The position numbers and the translations under genes were made by a program. The notes under the pieces were generated by a model. The model was not told the DNA's origin. It made no database searches and saw nothing but the letters and a program-made list of their open reading frames with translations. This document shows, piece after piece, positions 24,246 to 38,244 of a stretch of DNA of 64,000 nt (its first letter is position 1; every line of letters starts with the position of its first letter). This stretch comes from Muricea muricata (lineage: Eukaryota > Cnidaria > Anthozoa > Malacalcyonacea > Plexauridae): the NCBI GenBank assembly GCA_963855995.1, contig OY979729.1, forward strand, positions 9,752,115 to 9,816,114, written 5' to 3'.

Positions 24246-24639
24246 CCAATAATATATGGCTGACTTCTTCCTAACGCTTACGGTACGACCATGGATGCGC
24301 AAAGATGCGCAAACACATTAAAGCCTTGAAAGCAAGTGTTTTCTTTTAGGAAAGAATCAAGGACGACAACGCTTACTAAATCAAAGCTGTCTAGTCATGT
24401 TTTAAGTACTTCAGCTATGTTTAACGATCTTTTACCAGATCTTTGCAAGAGGAAAAGTAAAATTTTGCATCATTATTATTAACTTTCCGTCAGTCGTTTC
24501 TTTCTTGATCGAGCATTATATGCCATTGTGTTCAGTGTCCTTGATATAGGAGCCATATACTTATGGCCTTGGGTTTAATTCCCAAACACTGAATGGCAGT
24601 GTTTTGCTCTTCCAATGAGATAACAAGATGGCACTGTAG

Positions 24640-25080
24640 AACGCGTGGTTTTATATAAGCTACGAGCGTCAAGATATCCTTGATAGGTAACTATTGATCC
24701 TACAATGGACACTTATGTTCACTGCCAATAGGAACGTTTCCAACTCACAGCTTGTACATAATGGATTTTATAGGTTGTGTCACAAGGAAACTGCAGTTCG
24801 GTCGTAAAATCAACTTGTTTTCAAGGTTGCCGGGTTTTAAACATTACTGACACTGTTAATGTTGTAGCTCGGAATTGTAAAACAACGGCGGCAATGCAGT
24901 TTTCTTGTGCCATAACCTGTAAAATGGGTGGTTTTATCATTTATATAAGCTACGACCGCCAAGCTTTATCCTTGATAGGAAACAATTGATCCCACCAACG
25001 ACATTTGTATTCTCTACCGATAGGAACGTTTGAGACTTACAGCTTGTACATAACGCATTTTATCGGTGAGTCGTAAAACC
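24640..25080. repeat. Diverged direct repeats next to the palindrome axis
   Basis: Two diverged units (about 24668-24782 and 24955-25072) share CCTTGATAGG, TAGGAACGTTT and ACAGCTTGTACATAA spaced about 290 bp apart. They are mirrored in the right arm between 25790 and 26205. Confidence 0.65.
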
Positions 25081-25146
25081 AACCTGTTACTGCTCAGCAA
25101 ACTACCAGTTCCCTCGATCAACGATAGTCGATGAAGCTTGGCGCTC

Positions 25147-25723
25147 GTAGGTTGTGTAAAACCAAGCATTTTACAGGTTATAGCCAGGTTAGCAGTATCT
25201 GCAATGTTTCAAAGCAACCACGAATAGAAACTGACAGCCAACGTTCTGAGTTAAGGTTTGTAGAATATACTACATGATTAGTTACAGCATGACCAGGCAT
25301 ATAGTAAATAACGCATTGCCATCTTGTTCCAAAGTTATCTTATTACTTGAAAGAGCTGAAGACTGCCATGCAGTGTTTGGGAATCAAACCCAAGGCCATA
25401 AATACATGACTCCTATATCAAGGACACTGAACACAATGACATATAAAGCTCGATCAAGAAAGAAACGACCGACGGAAAGTCAATAGTATATGCAAACTTC
25501 GACTTTCCTTCTTGCAAAGGCTTGGTCATAAAAGATCGTTAAACATAGCTGAGCAACTTAAAACATGCCTACACAGTTTTGATTTAATAAGCGTTATCGT
25601 CTTTGACTCTTTCCCGAAAGAAGACATATTCTTTACAGGCTGTACAGTGTTTGCGCATCTATGCTTCATGCCTTCTTGAAAAGACCTCGCCATAAAAGAT
25701 CGTTTAACTTAGCTGAACAACTC
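25147..25723. repeat. Palindrome spacer: an extra copy of a neighbouring repeat unit
   Basis: The spacer is not mirrored, but most of it (about 25290-25700) is a diverged direct repeat of 26205-26560 in the right arm and so an inverted copy of 24285-24640 in the left. Shared marks include CAGTGTTTGGGAAT, TATCAAGGACACTGAACACA, GCTCGATCAAGAAAGAAACG and AAGATCGTTAAACATAGCTG. The axis therefore lies in a short array of diverged repeats. Confidence 0.8.
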
Positions 25724-26599
25724 GAGCGCCAAGCTTCATCGACTATCGTTGATCGAGGGAAATGGTAGTTTGCTGAGCAGTAACAGGTTGGTTTTACGAC
25801 TCACCGATAAAATGCGTTATGTACAAGCTGTAAGTCTCAAACGTTCCTATCGGTAGAGAATACAAATGTCGTTGGTGGGATCAATTCTTTCCTATCAAGG
25901 ATAAAGCTTGGCGGTCGTAGCTTATATGGTTATGGCACAAGAAAACTGCATTGCCGCCGTTGTTTTACAATTCCGAGCTACAACATTAACAGTGTCAGTA
26001 ATGTTTAAAACCCGGCAACCTTGAAAACAAGTTGATTTTACGACCGAACTGCAGTTTCCTTGTGACACAACCTATAAAATCCATTATGTACAAGCTGTGA
26101 GTTGGAAACGTTCCTATTGGCAGTGAACATAAGTGTCCATTGTAGGATCAATAGTTACCTATCAAGGATATCTTGACGCTCGTAGCTTATATAAAACCAC
26201 GCGTTCTACAGTGCCATCTTGTTATCTCATTGGAAGAGCAAAACACTGCCATTCAGTGTTTGGGAATTAAACCCAAGGCCATAAGTATATGGCTCCTATA
26301 TCAAGGACACTGAACACAATGGCATATAATGCTCGATCAAGAAAGAAACGACTGACGGAAAGTTAATAATAATGATGCAAAATTTTACTTTTCCTCTTGC
26401 AAAGATCTGGTAAAAGATCGTTAAACATAGCTGAAGTACTTAAAACATGACTAGACAGCTTTGATTTAGTAAGCGTTGTCGTCCTTGATTCTTTCCTAAA
26501 AGAAAACACTTGCTTTCAAGGCTTTAATGTGTTTGCGCATCTTTGCGCATCCATGGTCGTACCGTAAGCGTTAGGAAGAAGTCAGCCATATATTATTGG

Positions 26600-26747
26600 C
26601 ACAGTGTAGTGGTTTAGCTAGCTAAACCACTACACTGTAGCTTTAAAGTGTAGTGGTTTAGTGGTGTCTTGAAGTCTTTTCGTCGTTATTTCTCGATGAA
26701 GACAACTTGTCTTCTTGAACGAAGGGAAATAACGACGAGAAGTCTTC
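26600..26747. repeat. Double hairpin (right arm)
   Basis: Mirror of 24098-24245. Confidence 0.75.
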
Positions 26748-28684
26748 AATGCACCAACCCTACAGGTCTGTCCCCAACAGTCAAGTTAATGAAATTTGCT
26801 TAAATATTAGTTAACAACACTAGGAAAATAACGTTTGCCTCCTTGGCCTCGCGGTACTGCCTAGTGTTTTCCTGCACTCCACGCCCAGCTTTGAATTCAG
26901 TTTTGGGTGGATCGAGCACCGATCAGAATTAAATTCTTACCAAACTCAGTTGAACTGGACCGGTCCTCGATCCACCCAAAATCGAAGTCAAGACAGTTGT
27001 CTTTACCTCTCGGCCACCGAGGGAAAGATATTTGCCAACGAAAGCTCTAACGAGTCTTCTCTTCTTCATCAGCATCGAAATAAAAAAAAATGCAAAATTG
27101 TCCCTTACAGGCGTTTCTTTTGGCAAGTTACCTAACTAAACTGGAAGTAAAGTAGTAGAACAAAGACCTGAGTAAGAAATAATGGCAAAAACATTTCGTT
27201 CGCGCAATAAAAACTGATTTTCAGCTTCCTAAAAAGATCATTGAATGTTATACATACGGGTATTTGCTGGCGGACAAAGGTCGTCTGACGTCATTTGCTT
27301 CTGCAACCCGAAGAAGAAGCTTCGATTTTTATGTCTCCTGACGAACATTTTGAAAGTCTCAATACAGTCTTAATCTTGAGTATAAATGTCCATTGGTTGT
27401 ACGGAAATGGCGAGGAAGGTACGAAAGAAACACAACGAGCAAATTGGAGCTAAAACGACGAAGAAATGGAAAAAAATTGCGAAGACAAATCTGCCGTTGT
27501 CGGGAGAAATCAAAATCAAAATGGCGTCGTCTTCTTCTCCAGTCTAGAAATGCAACGAAAATCGCTATTGTGTAGTTGGACATTAAAAGTATTGGATTTT
27601 TATTCGACATGTAAGCATTCTCTAACTATTCTGTGCACGTTTTAGTCATTAAATGTTATCTTGTTTGAAAACCCATTCGGTCTGCTTACCAGGGTGAAAT
27701 CTATTTTAAAATCTAAGTTAAATATAGTTCAGATAAAGGATAAATCAACATGATCTTATAAATCTATACTCTCTTTTTGTCATGCCAGCAAGACCGTAAA
27801 AAGTATTCGCCACGATTTAAATTTCTTTCTATTTTACGGTTTCTATTTTTCTAATCTTAAATATTGACCTTCACGTTATAGATATTCCAGAGATTTTGCA
27901 AGACAAGCACAGACAACTGTGATGAGAGAAGCCACAGCCAAAAAGAACTTTCAAGAGGATTTAGTGGTAAAAACCCAAATATTACAATATACTTACTATC
28001 ATTGCAAATTCTCTATTATACCCCCCCCCCCGGATTAATAGAGAGTTTATAATGATGATTATCATCATGTATCAAGTGCTGTACCAATAGTTTCTTCATT
28101 ATTCTTTACAAATTTTAACTTACTTTTATTCTTTCTTTCTTTTTCTTCAAAACCTCTTCTGTTCTGATACACTGCACTCTATACAAGAAACATGCAAATT
28201 CAGACTTTCAGTTCAAATTCAAAGATGATTCCAAGCTAAAGGCAAGCGAGAACCATGATTCAACGAGTGTTTACATGACCAATGAGCTGCCTTTCATTTG
28301 AATTGCAAGTCTGAATTTCCTGATCCGTTTAATTTCCCCTTTCTTTTCTCCAATCTACTTTTCCTCATGTTCACCCTCTTCTTTCCCGGGTACTCCTTCC
28401 AGGATAGCACCCCCTTCCACTGGTTTCTTTATCCTGCTTCTCCCCTTCTTTACCCCAATCCCCCTTATTTACTCCAATTTAATCTTCTTCCTCCTGTTTA
28501 CTCTACTTCTTCGCCTAGTACCCGTCAGGGTAGTACCCCTTCCTTGACACTACTTCAATCTTTATGCTGCCCCCCCCCCCACTACTCTCATAATTGTAAG
28601 TTATTCATATGACGTAGTTACTGGAGAATTATTCATTCAGCTTGGCAATTACATTATATGATAACTACAGTGAAACACATTTTC

Positions 28685-28921
28685 ATTAATTCATTATGAG
28701 TTCCGCCTCATCGTCAGCAGTTTAGTTAAGTACCCGTGTTCCGGTGATTACTGATATTTTACAATTTTAACCATCCAGTCAACATTCGCAAACCGGAGTA
28801 CCCGGAATAAACCCACGACTGACTAACTCCTCACATGGGTGTCACGAGTCTGAAGTAAGGATTGAACCCACGACCTCACATGTGATAGGCGTTTGCTCTG
28901 ACGATTGCGCCACTTGGCTAT
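28685..28921 (-). mobile_element. tRNA-derived SINE (right arm)
   Basis: Mirror of 21924-22160. Confidence 0.7.
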
Positions 28922-30666
28922 TACTGTGCAGGATCAAACAATCCTACACGAGAAATTTAAATGCCGTGGCGTTGACTTGTGTTTCACTGTCATCATTTTG
29001 TAAGACAATTACTAAATAGTTTCCTGAGCAGGATAGCGTCATCCATGTACTTGGCATGTTGCCTTAGGTTCAACTTCAACACGAGTTTTCCCAAATATCC
29101 CGAAATGCCGCGCGCATGTATGACACTATCTTGAAGAGGAAATCATTTGGTATTTTATTACTCTCTTATTTTTTATCAGTCATTTGCGCAATCAATAAAT
29201 ATAATCCAGATTGGAGAAATTGTGGGCATTCTTGGGCGCCCGTTCTAGTTTCCTAACGTGGGCAATACTTTTTTTAATTTGTTTATTCACAAAATCCATC
29301 TAGATTTACTTCAAAAAAATTTGAGAAAAATATATAAATATATTTGTCCGCGAAAGTTAGGGAACTGGAAATGACACCAGAAATGTCTTTAAATTCCGCC
29401 ATTTTGTGTTGCGCTTTTCTTGGAGTTGCATACATACAGTTTAAGCTCACACGTACACGTTCTACACTTGCTGTATTTCTTGCTATCGGGGTATCATCAT
29501 GCCGGGAATTTGTCCATGAGTTTCTTCGTCGACTAACCTCTGTGACCTGTCACGCCTATTATAATTACTTAGTCCTCTCTAATGCTTGTGAACGTAGTTT
29601 TCTTTGCTTATCTTGTAAACAGTTTTCTGAACATCGTAATTTTTTTTTCAAAGAATGCCAAGTAAAAAGTGAATACAACAACCATCAACTAATGATGCAA
29701 CAAGATGGGAAAGAATTCATATCGACATAAGAAGTAAATCACAAGCCGTCTCCATCAGATGTTAAGATGCAAATACTATCACAATGTACGGTTTGTTAAA
29801 GTCAATTCAATTAAAGCTTAGTGTCCTATATTCTAAAATATTTTGTAACATTAATTTTCTCCTTATTTTATGTTGGTTGACTGGACACGAGTGAGCTAGT
29901 TACCTACTGGACCGCCTTGATGCTCCATGAAGAGAGTGCGCCAACCAGATGAAACCATAAACAGCATGATGAAACGAGAACAACCGAAGCCAAGAAGATC
30001 CAAAGATAGAGTGAAAGTAAGTTTTTTTATTTTATCTTGTCGTTTCCATTTTTTTAGCAGTTCAGCTTTTGTTTCAATAAAAATTAACATCTCGCACTAA
30101 CGTTGCTAGTGTCGGTAGTACTGTAAAAAGCACACAGGATCTTTCACTACCTGAAACAATAAAAAAAAAACAAAATTCGACTTTCGAGCGAATTAAAGCC
30201 TTTCGTTGGGGAGTTGGTCGTAAAGATAGAAATTTAATGCGCTGTCTGCCATCTTAGATTCATATTTGATCTCGTTGACACGTAAAATCTTGATTCCCAA
30301 ACAGCTTGAAGTAAGCTAGTTTTGATATAAGTTACATTTCACGTGCACAGTAATTCTCAAAGAGATATCGGCAATAAATTTGAGAGAGCTTTTGAGAGAG
30401 ATTAGTGCGAGATATTAATTTTTATTGTTCGAAAGAGCTTTAAGAATTTACACATTCCTTACGTGTTGTTTAATTCTCGAGATATTTTAATCTAAATTCA
30501 TAAACTAGGGTAGCTGCAAGTTGTGTGCGTGTGAGAAATAAAGACTCCTTCACGGCTATGATTTTCTTTTGTGTTTTGCTCACGATTTATTAATGATTCT
30601 CGAGATTTTAATAAAAAAATTTCATATTAACAGCTTACACAATAATTTGGCCGGCCTAATTAATAC

Positions 30667-31034
30667 TATTTTATAATATACTGAGTGTCAAAGTTCATTT
30701 ATTCCTGTTTCTTATTGGTTAAGAACGTATCACGTGATAGTGGAGAAATTCTATTGTCTCCCTGGCAACGTAGCTAAGCGGTGGACATTACTTTTATTCA
30801 CCGGTAGACAACAAATCCACAAAGCCTCACGTAGCCATGTCAGGTAAAAGGTAATCCTTTTTACACATGTTTGATTGATTTGTGGTACTTTTCTTCTCTT
30901 TTGGCACTCAGTATATAATAAAATACTTATTGACTGAGACCTCGGGAAAGCAGTATGTTTTGTGGACCCTCGACATCGACAGTCTCTGGTCCACAAAACA
31001 TACTGTTTCCCTCGGTCTCAGTCAATAAGTGTTA
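30667..31034. mobile_element. MITE C, ~370 bp (right arm)
   Basis: Mirror of 19811-20178, with one substitution visible near 30904. Confidence 0.75.
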
Positions 31035-31130
31035 ATTACTATACATTGCAGTTGTTTTATGCGTTGTGATTGGTCAGTTGTATGCAGATAAATGCGACTA
31101 TCACACAATCTGCAGATAACTCAGTCATAC

Positions 31131-31347
31131 AATAAGAATACATAGAAGGGCCACTCAGCAGTGGTTGCAACATGTCACACTATGTTTATGCAGTTTACTG
31201 GCTGCCACCAGCCAGTTCAGCATTCCTATTGGCCAGAAAATGCAATTGACTGGCTGAGAAAATGCTAATAACGTGCGTAATGCGACATGCGCGGCTTCAA
31301 AAACTCCAAAGGCTCCGACGCGAGTGGCCCTTCTATGTATTCTTATT
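31131..31347. mobile_element. MITE D, ~217 bp (right arm)
   Basis: Mirror of 19498-19714. Confidence 0.75.
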
Positions 31348-31578
31348 CTATGGCTCAGTTATCTGCTAGCAGATAACTGAGTTATCTGCATGTTGAGCCT
31401 ACGGTGCAGATTATTACAGTATGCGGTATTCGTTGGCATCAATGGTTGGCATGGCAACAACATTTTTTCGATATTTTCTGTTTCATGTTATGGCATCTTG
31501 CTTTTTAAGCTCTTCCGAAGGCGAAATTCGTCAATTGCTCGAGGAAAAAGACTTACAATGTATAATAAAGCAATTATC

Positions 31579-31703
31579 GGATTCGGTTTTTGTGATATGC
31601 AAAATTATCAATGTCTTGGTAAGAGTTATCTGACTCGCCTTCGGCTCGGCTGATAACTCTTACCTCGACATTGATCATTTCGCATATCACAAAAACCTCA
31701 TCC
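31579..31703. repeat. 125-bp hairpin (right arm)
   Basis: Mirror of 19142-19266. Confidence 0.75.
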
Positions 31704-31729
31704 AATAAGTGCTTAATATGTTATAGTTT

Positions 31730-31813
31730 ACTTATTAAGCTTTGTGGAAACACCACGTAAATTTATTATTGCAATAATAAATTTACGTGGTGTTTCCACA
31801 AAGCTTAATAAGT
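31730..31813. repeat. 84-bp perfect palindrome (right arm)
   Basis: Mirror of 19032-19115 and, being itself a palindrome, the same sequence. Confidence 0.9.
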
Positions 31814-32754
31814 ATATTGTATTCACCATGCAAACGTACAAGAAACTTATCATGTTATAGTTTATAAATTATTCGTAACTATCATCTCATGACTTAATTC
31901 TTTCTACTATTGCAAAGGGTGATGGGATGTGAAAAAAACGCACAAGAAGAGAAAAGAATGAACGATCCTGGACGGCAAGACCCACAAAACAACAATCCAC
32001 AAGAATAAGAAGACACGACATTGTAATAGAAAGTAGTGGTAATGTGCAAGTTAGTAGAAAACAAGATACTTATTATTGAGGGATCAAAGAGGATTTAATA
32101 GATATTTCTCGTTAATGAAAAAGAAAAGACAGCAAATTAAGTGAAAAAAATTGGATTGAAATAACATTGATATCAAATACATTCAACAAAATAATTAAAT
32201 AGAATATCTAGGAGTTTGGCAGTCAATTTTCGAGTCAAAAAACAGGTAAAAATATGGTAAATGTCGACAATATTTTTTAAAGAAACAATACCTTAACGCC
32301 TGGAAATTTCGTCTCTAACATTTGGATTTGGATATTTCTAAAAACAAAACAAAATAACATGTAGGATTGAACGTTTTACAAAAATAAGTTTCGTAATAAT
32401 GCCACTAAATTATAGTTGATGCATTTGGTCACTATTCTTGGTTTGCACATGACGTCATTTCGTGTGATTGGGCGCCATCTTGGTTGACTCTGCAGATTAC
32501 TTCAGCTGTTTACAGCGAAGTACTTGTGTCAATTTACTATTTCATCGTTAGTTTTAGCGTATTATGAATGATACTTTAAAGATGTATGGCTCGATAGGAT
32601 CAGATATAATGAATAGATACTTTGTGGTTGCCATGTGTTTCAAACGTCAACAAAGATGGCGTCGATTGCAAACGATCAATTCCGTCGTTCTACCTTTAAA
32701 GAATGTGTTCTCTGGTTAAAAAGCGAGAAAATGTGACTTGTATTCCAATTCACC

Positions 32755-32984
32755 GTAGCAAAACAGATGGTGGCATGTCGATTTTATCAGAATTTAATGC
32801 GGGTATCAATCAAGAATACCAGTGAAATGATATTTAAGATAAGCTAATGGACGGAATTTTAACACAAGTGACAAAATAACCTATCTGTCTGTTCCTCAAA
32901 CGAGGTTAATTTACCTTAAGTTTTTAAACGATTTCAGACCGCAAGGCATTCTGGTAAAATCAACACCCGCCATCTTTTTGCTAC
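32755..32984. mobile_element. MITE B, second copy (right arm)
   Basis: Mirror of 17861-18090. Confidence 0.7.
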
Positions 32985-33485
32985 ATTAAATTCCCAAGGG
33001 AATATATCATTTCTTTGTTTCTTAGCTAATTTGGTTCATACATCCATGCAAATCAGTAGGATCATTATATTTTTTTGTGCATTTTAAATTCCCATGGGAA
33101 TACGGCATGCTTTGTTTCAATGGTGATGCGTCTGTTTATGGTAATTACTGCATAATGCGAATCCTCTTTGATTATTAATATGATAAGTATCTTGGTGCTT
33201 TCAGATTTGTTTTGGTAAGCAGGAACAATGAAGTCATTGTTTGTGTACACTAAAGCAAATTACGAAGGTGGTTTGAGAGCAGCTGCGAGGTACCATGCAA
33301 ATGAAGGCGTTTCGGTTAAATAAGTGTGAGAATTACGGCATTAAAAATTGCATGTCATCTACACTTAAGGATATAAGTTGCCAAAAAAAAAACAACTTTA
33401 GTGAATCTGTTGAGTTTCAATTGCTTTTTATTTTTGCCTAATTCTCATGCTTATTTGACCCAGCCTTGGACTTTGGTAAGTATCA

Positions 33486-33727
33486 GGGGCCGGTTGTATC
33501 AAAGGCGTTTAGCTTAAACGGTGGATAAGTCAAAAATATGAAACACGTTTCCATGTTGTATAAACAAACCAGCTGAAGTTATTTGACCTGAGAAGAACAA
33601 TTATATATAAAACTAAATATTTATTCTATCTCAACTCATAATTTCGGTTCCGTACTAGGTGTAAAACTGATTTTTAAATTTCACTTATCCACCGTTTAAG
33701 CTAAACGCCTTTGATACAACCGGCCCC
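33486..33727. mobile_element. MITE E, 242 bp (right arm)
   Basis: Mirror of 17118-17359 with the same termini. Confidence 0.75.
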
Positions 33728-34562
33728 AGGTTTATATTTACTCCGGAACAGTTAACACAACGAAAAGCCCATGCCCATTCAGCTAAGGTTTTACGTTTGA
33801 AAATTCAATCAAAAACTCAGTCTAAGTGGGTTTAAGTAGCTAGAGATAACGTAATTTATCTTTTTATTTTGCTTTTTTGTTTATAACGTAATTTATTAGC
33901 TAAATGTATGGACTGCGAGGGTGTGCGCCGTGTGTAAGTTGCATGGGGTTAGGTTTATTAAAGGAATTAAAATTTTTGAAAGTATGCTTAAAAACCAAAA
34001 TCTGTCGTCACTTCTAACAAAACAGTTAAGAGTAGGTTTCAACATCAACTAAATTGATCTATACTATTAACTAAGAAAAATGCGAATTAAGTTTTATATT
34101 TTGCAAGCAAATTTTAAATAGAATTCTCACCTGTTTTTATGTACGAGCTTTTTCTGTTTACGTTTGATCTAAAATATCCAAATAAATTGCATTTAAAATG
34201 CATACTTTACCGAAATTTTAACTCTTTTAATTTTCGAAATTGGGTGGCAGTCGGGGTGGTGGTGGTGCATGCGAGTTTATCAGCTGTGAGTGACTGTGCG
34301 ATGGTGAGGAAAGTGAAGGTAACGAATGGAATGCAGGAGCTTAGAACTGAGGAAGACAGCTTAGAACTGAGGCAGGTAGGCAGTTGGTAGGATCAGCGGG
34401 GGGCACTTGACATTTTGGCTTTGGGAATCAAATTTGCATGCTAAGTACTTAAGTCACTAACGTTTGTTGTTTTAATTTGTTAGGTACGCGCGGCTGCTCT
34501 CTAGGGAAGATCAACTTAGCAATTGTATTAGCACTTGCAAAGTTGGTCTTCTCTTTGCCGGC

Positions 34563-34677
34563 TACCCCGGCCAGTTCTCCGAGTGCTACTTCCACCATGA
34601 ATAAGTAGAAGTACTTGTACTACATGTATAAGTACTTCTACTTAGGTGGAAGTGGCACTTGGGGAGCTGGCCGGGGT
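34563..34677. repeat. 115-bp hairpin (right arm)
   Basis: Mirror of 16168-16282. Confidence 0.65.
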
Positions 34678-35154
34678 AGGGGGATTTTTTTTATTCAATT
34701 TCTCAATTCCCATGGGAATTGAATTTTTAATTAAAAAGGGGTCACAAGTAAATTTTGTAAACAATTTATTGAAAAAATTTGTAAAGATTACATACAATTT
34801 GAATAACAATAAAAAGAGATTAACTACCACACATTGTACTTATTAAAATAACAACAGAAGAAAACAGAACATGGCAGAGAGAACAATAACACAAGTGAAT
34901 GAACAAAGTCCTAAAAAACTTGGGTCTTTTCAACGTAAGTAAATGTTTATACTTCAAAATATATTATAACAATGAAACAACTTGAAGTGATAAATTTTGA
35001 GAGTTTTGCAAAGGTTTACCCAGCATATAACGAGTTGTTTCACAATTACAAAGAAAAACATGTGGCTCAAAACATGCAACTGATAGAGATGACGAGAAGG
35101 CTTAACAAGTCTAAGTAGAAAGGTTTTCAAAAGCTAGTCACATTTTTATAACCA

Positions 35155-35225
35155 TATGTAACTACCCTGTCAACTCTCCCAGTGGGAAGAACCGGAGTAC
35201 CCGGAGAAAACCCACGAGTTTTGGC
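35155..35225. repeat. SINE-type tail fragment (right arm)
   Basis: Mirror of 15620-15690. Confidence 0.5.
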
Positions 35226-38200
35226 GGAGCGTTGACCAACGCTTTTTCAAATACAGCCAGCCTCACAGAAGAAAGGTATTTTTGTCAAAAGAAAAATATT
35301 ATTTTTAATCAATTGTGCTTTTATAAGTCAGAAAAAATACATGCACGAATTACCAACGAATTTTGATGGCTTTGAGACATGTAACGTGGGCACATAATTC
35401 TTCCTAAAAATACTTTTTTGTACTCGAAACAACCCTTCAAAACGTCGAAAAACAACGAAGAAACGATTTTTTTATAAATTCCAAATTGACCAAGCTGTAA
35501 TGTTCGGAGCCACATTTTTCTTATTGCGTTTCTAACCTGACAATGTGAAATGCACTAAACATTGCTACCTTTATTTTTTTTAACAAAAAATTCAAAAATA
35601 CATAGAATAAAAACCAAGCATTTTTAGAATATTGTGTGTAGCACGACATTTTTCAGAAACCAATCTCTTACACTTTTCTTTGCATAACAGTGCATGCGAT
35701 CTATTTTTCGCAAAAAAATACAAAGAAAGTCTCAGACATCTCATTTTTCTGGTGGGCACAAGAACAGAAGCTTTTTGTTCAAATTGTGATAATTTATTTG
35801 AGATAACTTTGGGCAAAATTCTATTTTTCATTGAAAACAGCCGAAAAATCAATGCTTTGGCTTTGCCCAGCAACTAATGAAGTCACTCGATAGTGAAGTT
35901 GCTTTATATACAATTGATAGTTTCAGTGTTAAAGAGACCAAAATAAAAGTAGAAATACATAACTTAGATTGATCTTGGATTGAAAAGTAAAAAATTTATT
36001 CGAAGAATCAATTTAAATTTAGTCTTTTTGGAAGGTACCATTGTCAGGTTAGGAACATATCTCTTTGAAGTATAAATTCATCTTTACTTACTTGTTGAAA
36101 AGACTATATTCAAGAGCCATGTAAACCTGTTTTCTTATATTATTATTACCACGCAAGTATTACAAAGTGGAATATTTGAAATGTAAACTTGAACTGAAGC
36201 AAAGGAAATGCACATACAAATTCAGAAATATTTCAATTGCCAAAATACAAATTCACCACAACCAAACAATATAAAAAGTTCCAGTAGGCAATATGTTGTA
36301 ATTTTAATTAAGAAACTTATAAAGTAATAAATCATACAGGAAACACAAAAGAAATCATTTTCTCATCTTACAGAATCGGTATTTTCAAAATCACTTTGCT
36401 ATAGATCTGATGTATAAAATTGACGAGTTTCACAAGCCATTTACAACATTCGCATCTGTGTATGTCAGATATCTCGCCTTCAGCTTGGGTTTCTATATCC
36501 GATACAACCCGGTCACTTGTATTGTAAATAGTACAAATCAAAATTGTTATCAAATCAAAGTCTCAAACTAATTTAAATTATTCTACTCCATATAATGCCA
36601 GACAGTTTTACTTTTTCTCAGGAAAGACCTTATGTTCAACAAGGTAAATTTGGCATGTTAATTAAGAAGTCTGTAAAATTTGAAATTGCATAGTATCAAC
36701 TAAAAGCTTCATGTGACTTAAAACTTTTTCAAGTCGATGTAATACGAAGAACTCTGGTAAAGTATTTACTGTATCCAGGCATCAATAGAAAACTTTTAAA
36801 ATTAAAAATTGTAGTTACTTATACTTATTATTGGCCAACATCTGTACTGCTTGTTTATCTAGAAAATCTGGCATACTGTCAATTTTTTTAGTCCAAGGAA
36901 ACTTTTTTACTCTTAAATTCTTACATCCGCCACATCTTTTCTTTGCTAATAAAAAGAGCCCACAGAATTTATTTGGCAAGTTGTGGTTTTCTTTTTCATT
37001 TAAGATATGTAATTAATTGATAAAGTTAAAGAACAACTGCATCAGTTCATCTCAATTCCAAACAAGTTCCACTTTGTAAACAAAAGACAATATGCTAGCT
37101 TATTTTGTCCTTAATAAGTAGTTCATCTTAAAGTTTGAAAGTCAACATTCTAGTACAAAATCACAAAGTCTGTATCTAAGATAAATTACCAGTAGTATAA
37201 AATATTACAAAGTATTTTTTTAACTTTAAAGGGTCCAATATAACATTGAGAACTATTGTGATTTTCAAATGAACTTTCCAAACTTTCAAATGAACACTCA
37301 AAGCCAGCTTAAACAAAAGATGATTGAGATAGTAAACCAGGAAATAACATAGGTGCTGTAATTTTTTATCAAAAATATGATATAGTGCATATGACAGAAA
37401 CATTTCAATTAAAAAGTAGAAATATATTTCCTGTGGTTAGTTTTAATTGCTACATATATTGAAATTTTAGTATAATAATGGATGTTTTTGTTTCTGGCAA
37501 AGTCACCTCAATCTCCTTATGTTTAACCAACATTACAAAGTCAAATAATGACAAACACGAATGATTAAACACAAATTTATATTTTAATGGGTAAAAATAA
37601 ATATGTCCAAATTAGTATAATCATGCATATAGGTCTAGTAGGGTACCAATTTTTAGAAACAGAATTGTGTTGTTTAGAGGCATAACATATAAAATTGCTA
37701 GATTTGATATTTCAGTTTTTTAAGAAAGCCTTTTGTATGTGTTTTCATGAACTCTTGGGCCATAATTCAATTGATTTGAACCAAATAAGATTCTAACTTT
37801 CTTTTAAAACACAGTTCATCATTATTTGACTTTTTCTAAGATTAAAATGCTTCTGGAGCACATGAGATTCCACGGTATGTGTACCCACAAAATAATCGTC
37901 AAATTAGGTGAGAATGAAACCGTCATGTCCAAAATTATACTGTCCCAAATTGTCCCATATTCAATATTGTACATGCAATATTCCAATACCTTTAACAATT
38001 TCATTTTTCATAATCTGCCAGTTGTTGAGAGGAGGTTAAGCATTTTGTCGATCTACAAACAAATTTCAAAGAATTCTATTGAAGATAGATAACTGAAATG
38101 GTAAACAAACTGCAAAAGATAACAATGCAAGTGGTTGTGTAAAAACTAAAGACCACGTAAAGTCGGCCATTCTGTACAGTGTTTGGATTTGACAGTTTGA

Positions 38201-38244
38201 ATTTTAATTGCCTCAAGAAAAGTCTAAAAGGCATTAAAAACATA

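Larger units (their letters stand above)
11823..25146. repeat. Giant palindrome, left arm (13.3 kb)
   Basis: The arm is the reverse complement of 25724-47085 once five insertions are removed. From 12601 to about 24900 the mirrored coordinates sum to 50845 with no drift, so no net indel occurs in 12.3 kb. The sum becomes 50870 nearer the axis because 25 bp present in the left arm (about 24915-24940) are missing from the right arm near 25927. Substitutions are few by eye (for example near 13452, 13492, 17916, 19941 and 20393). The arm holds the empty sites of all five right-arm insertions between 12414 and 12602. No convincing gene was found. Confidence 0.95.
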
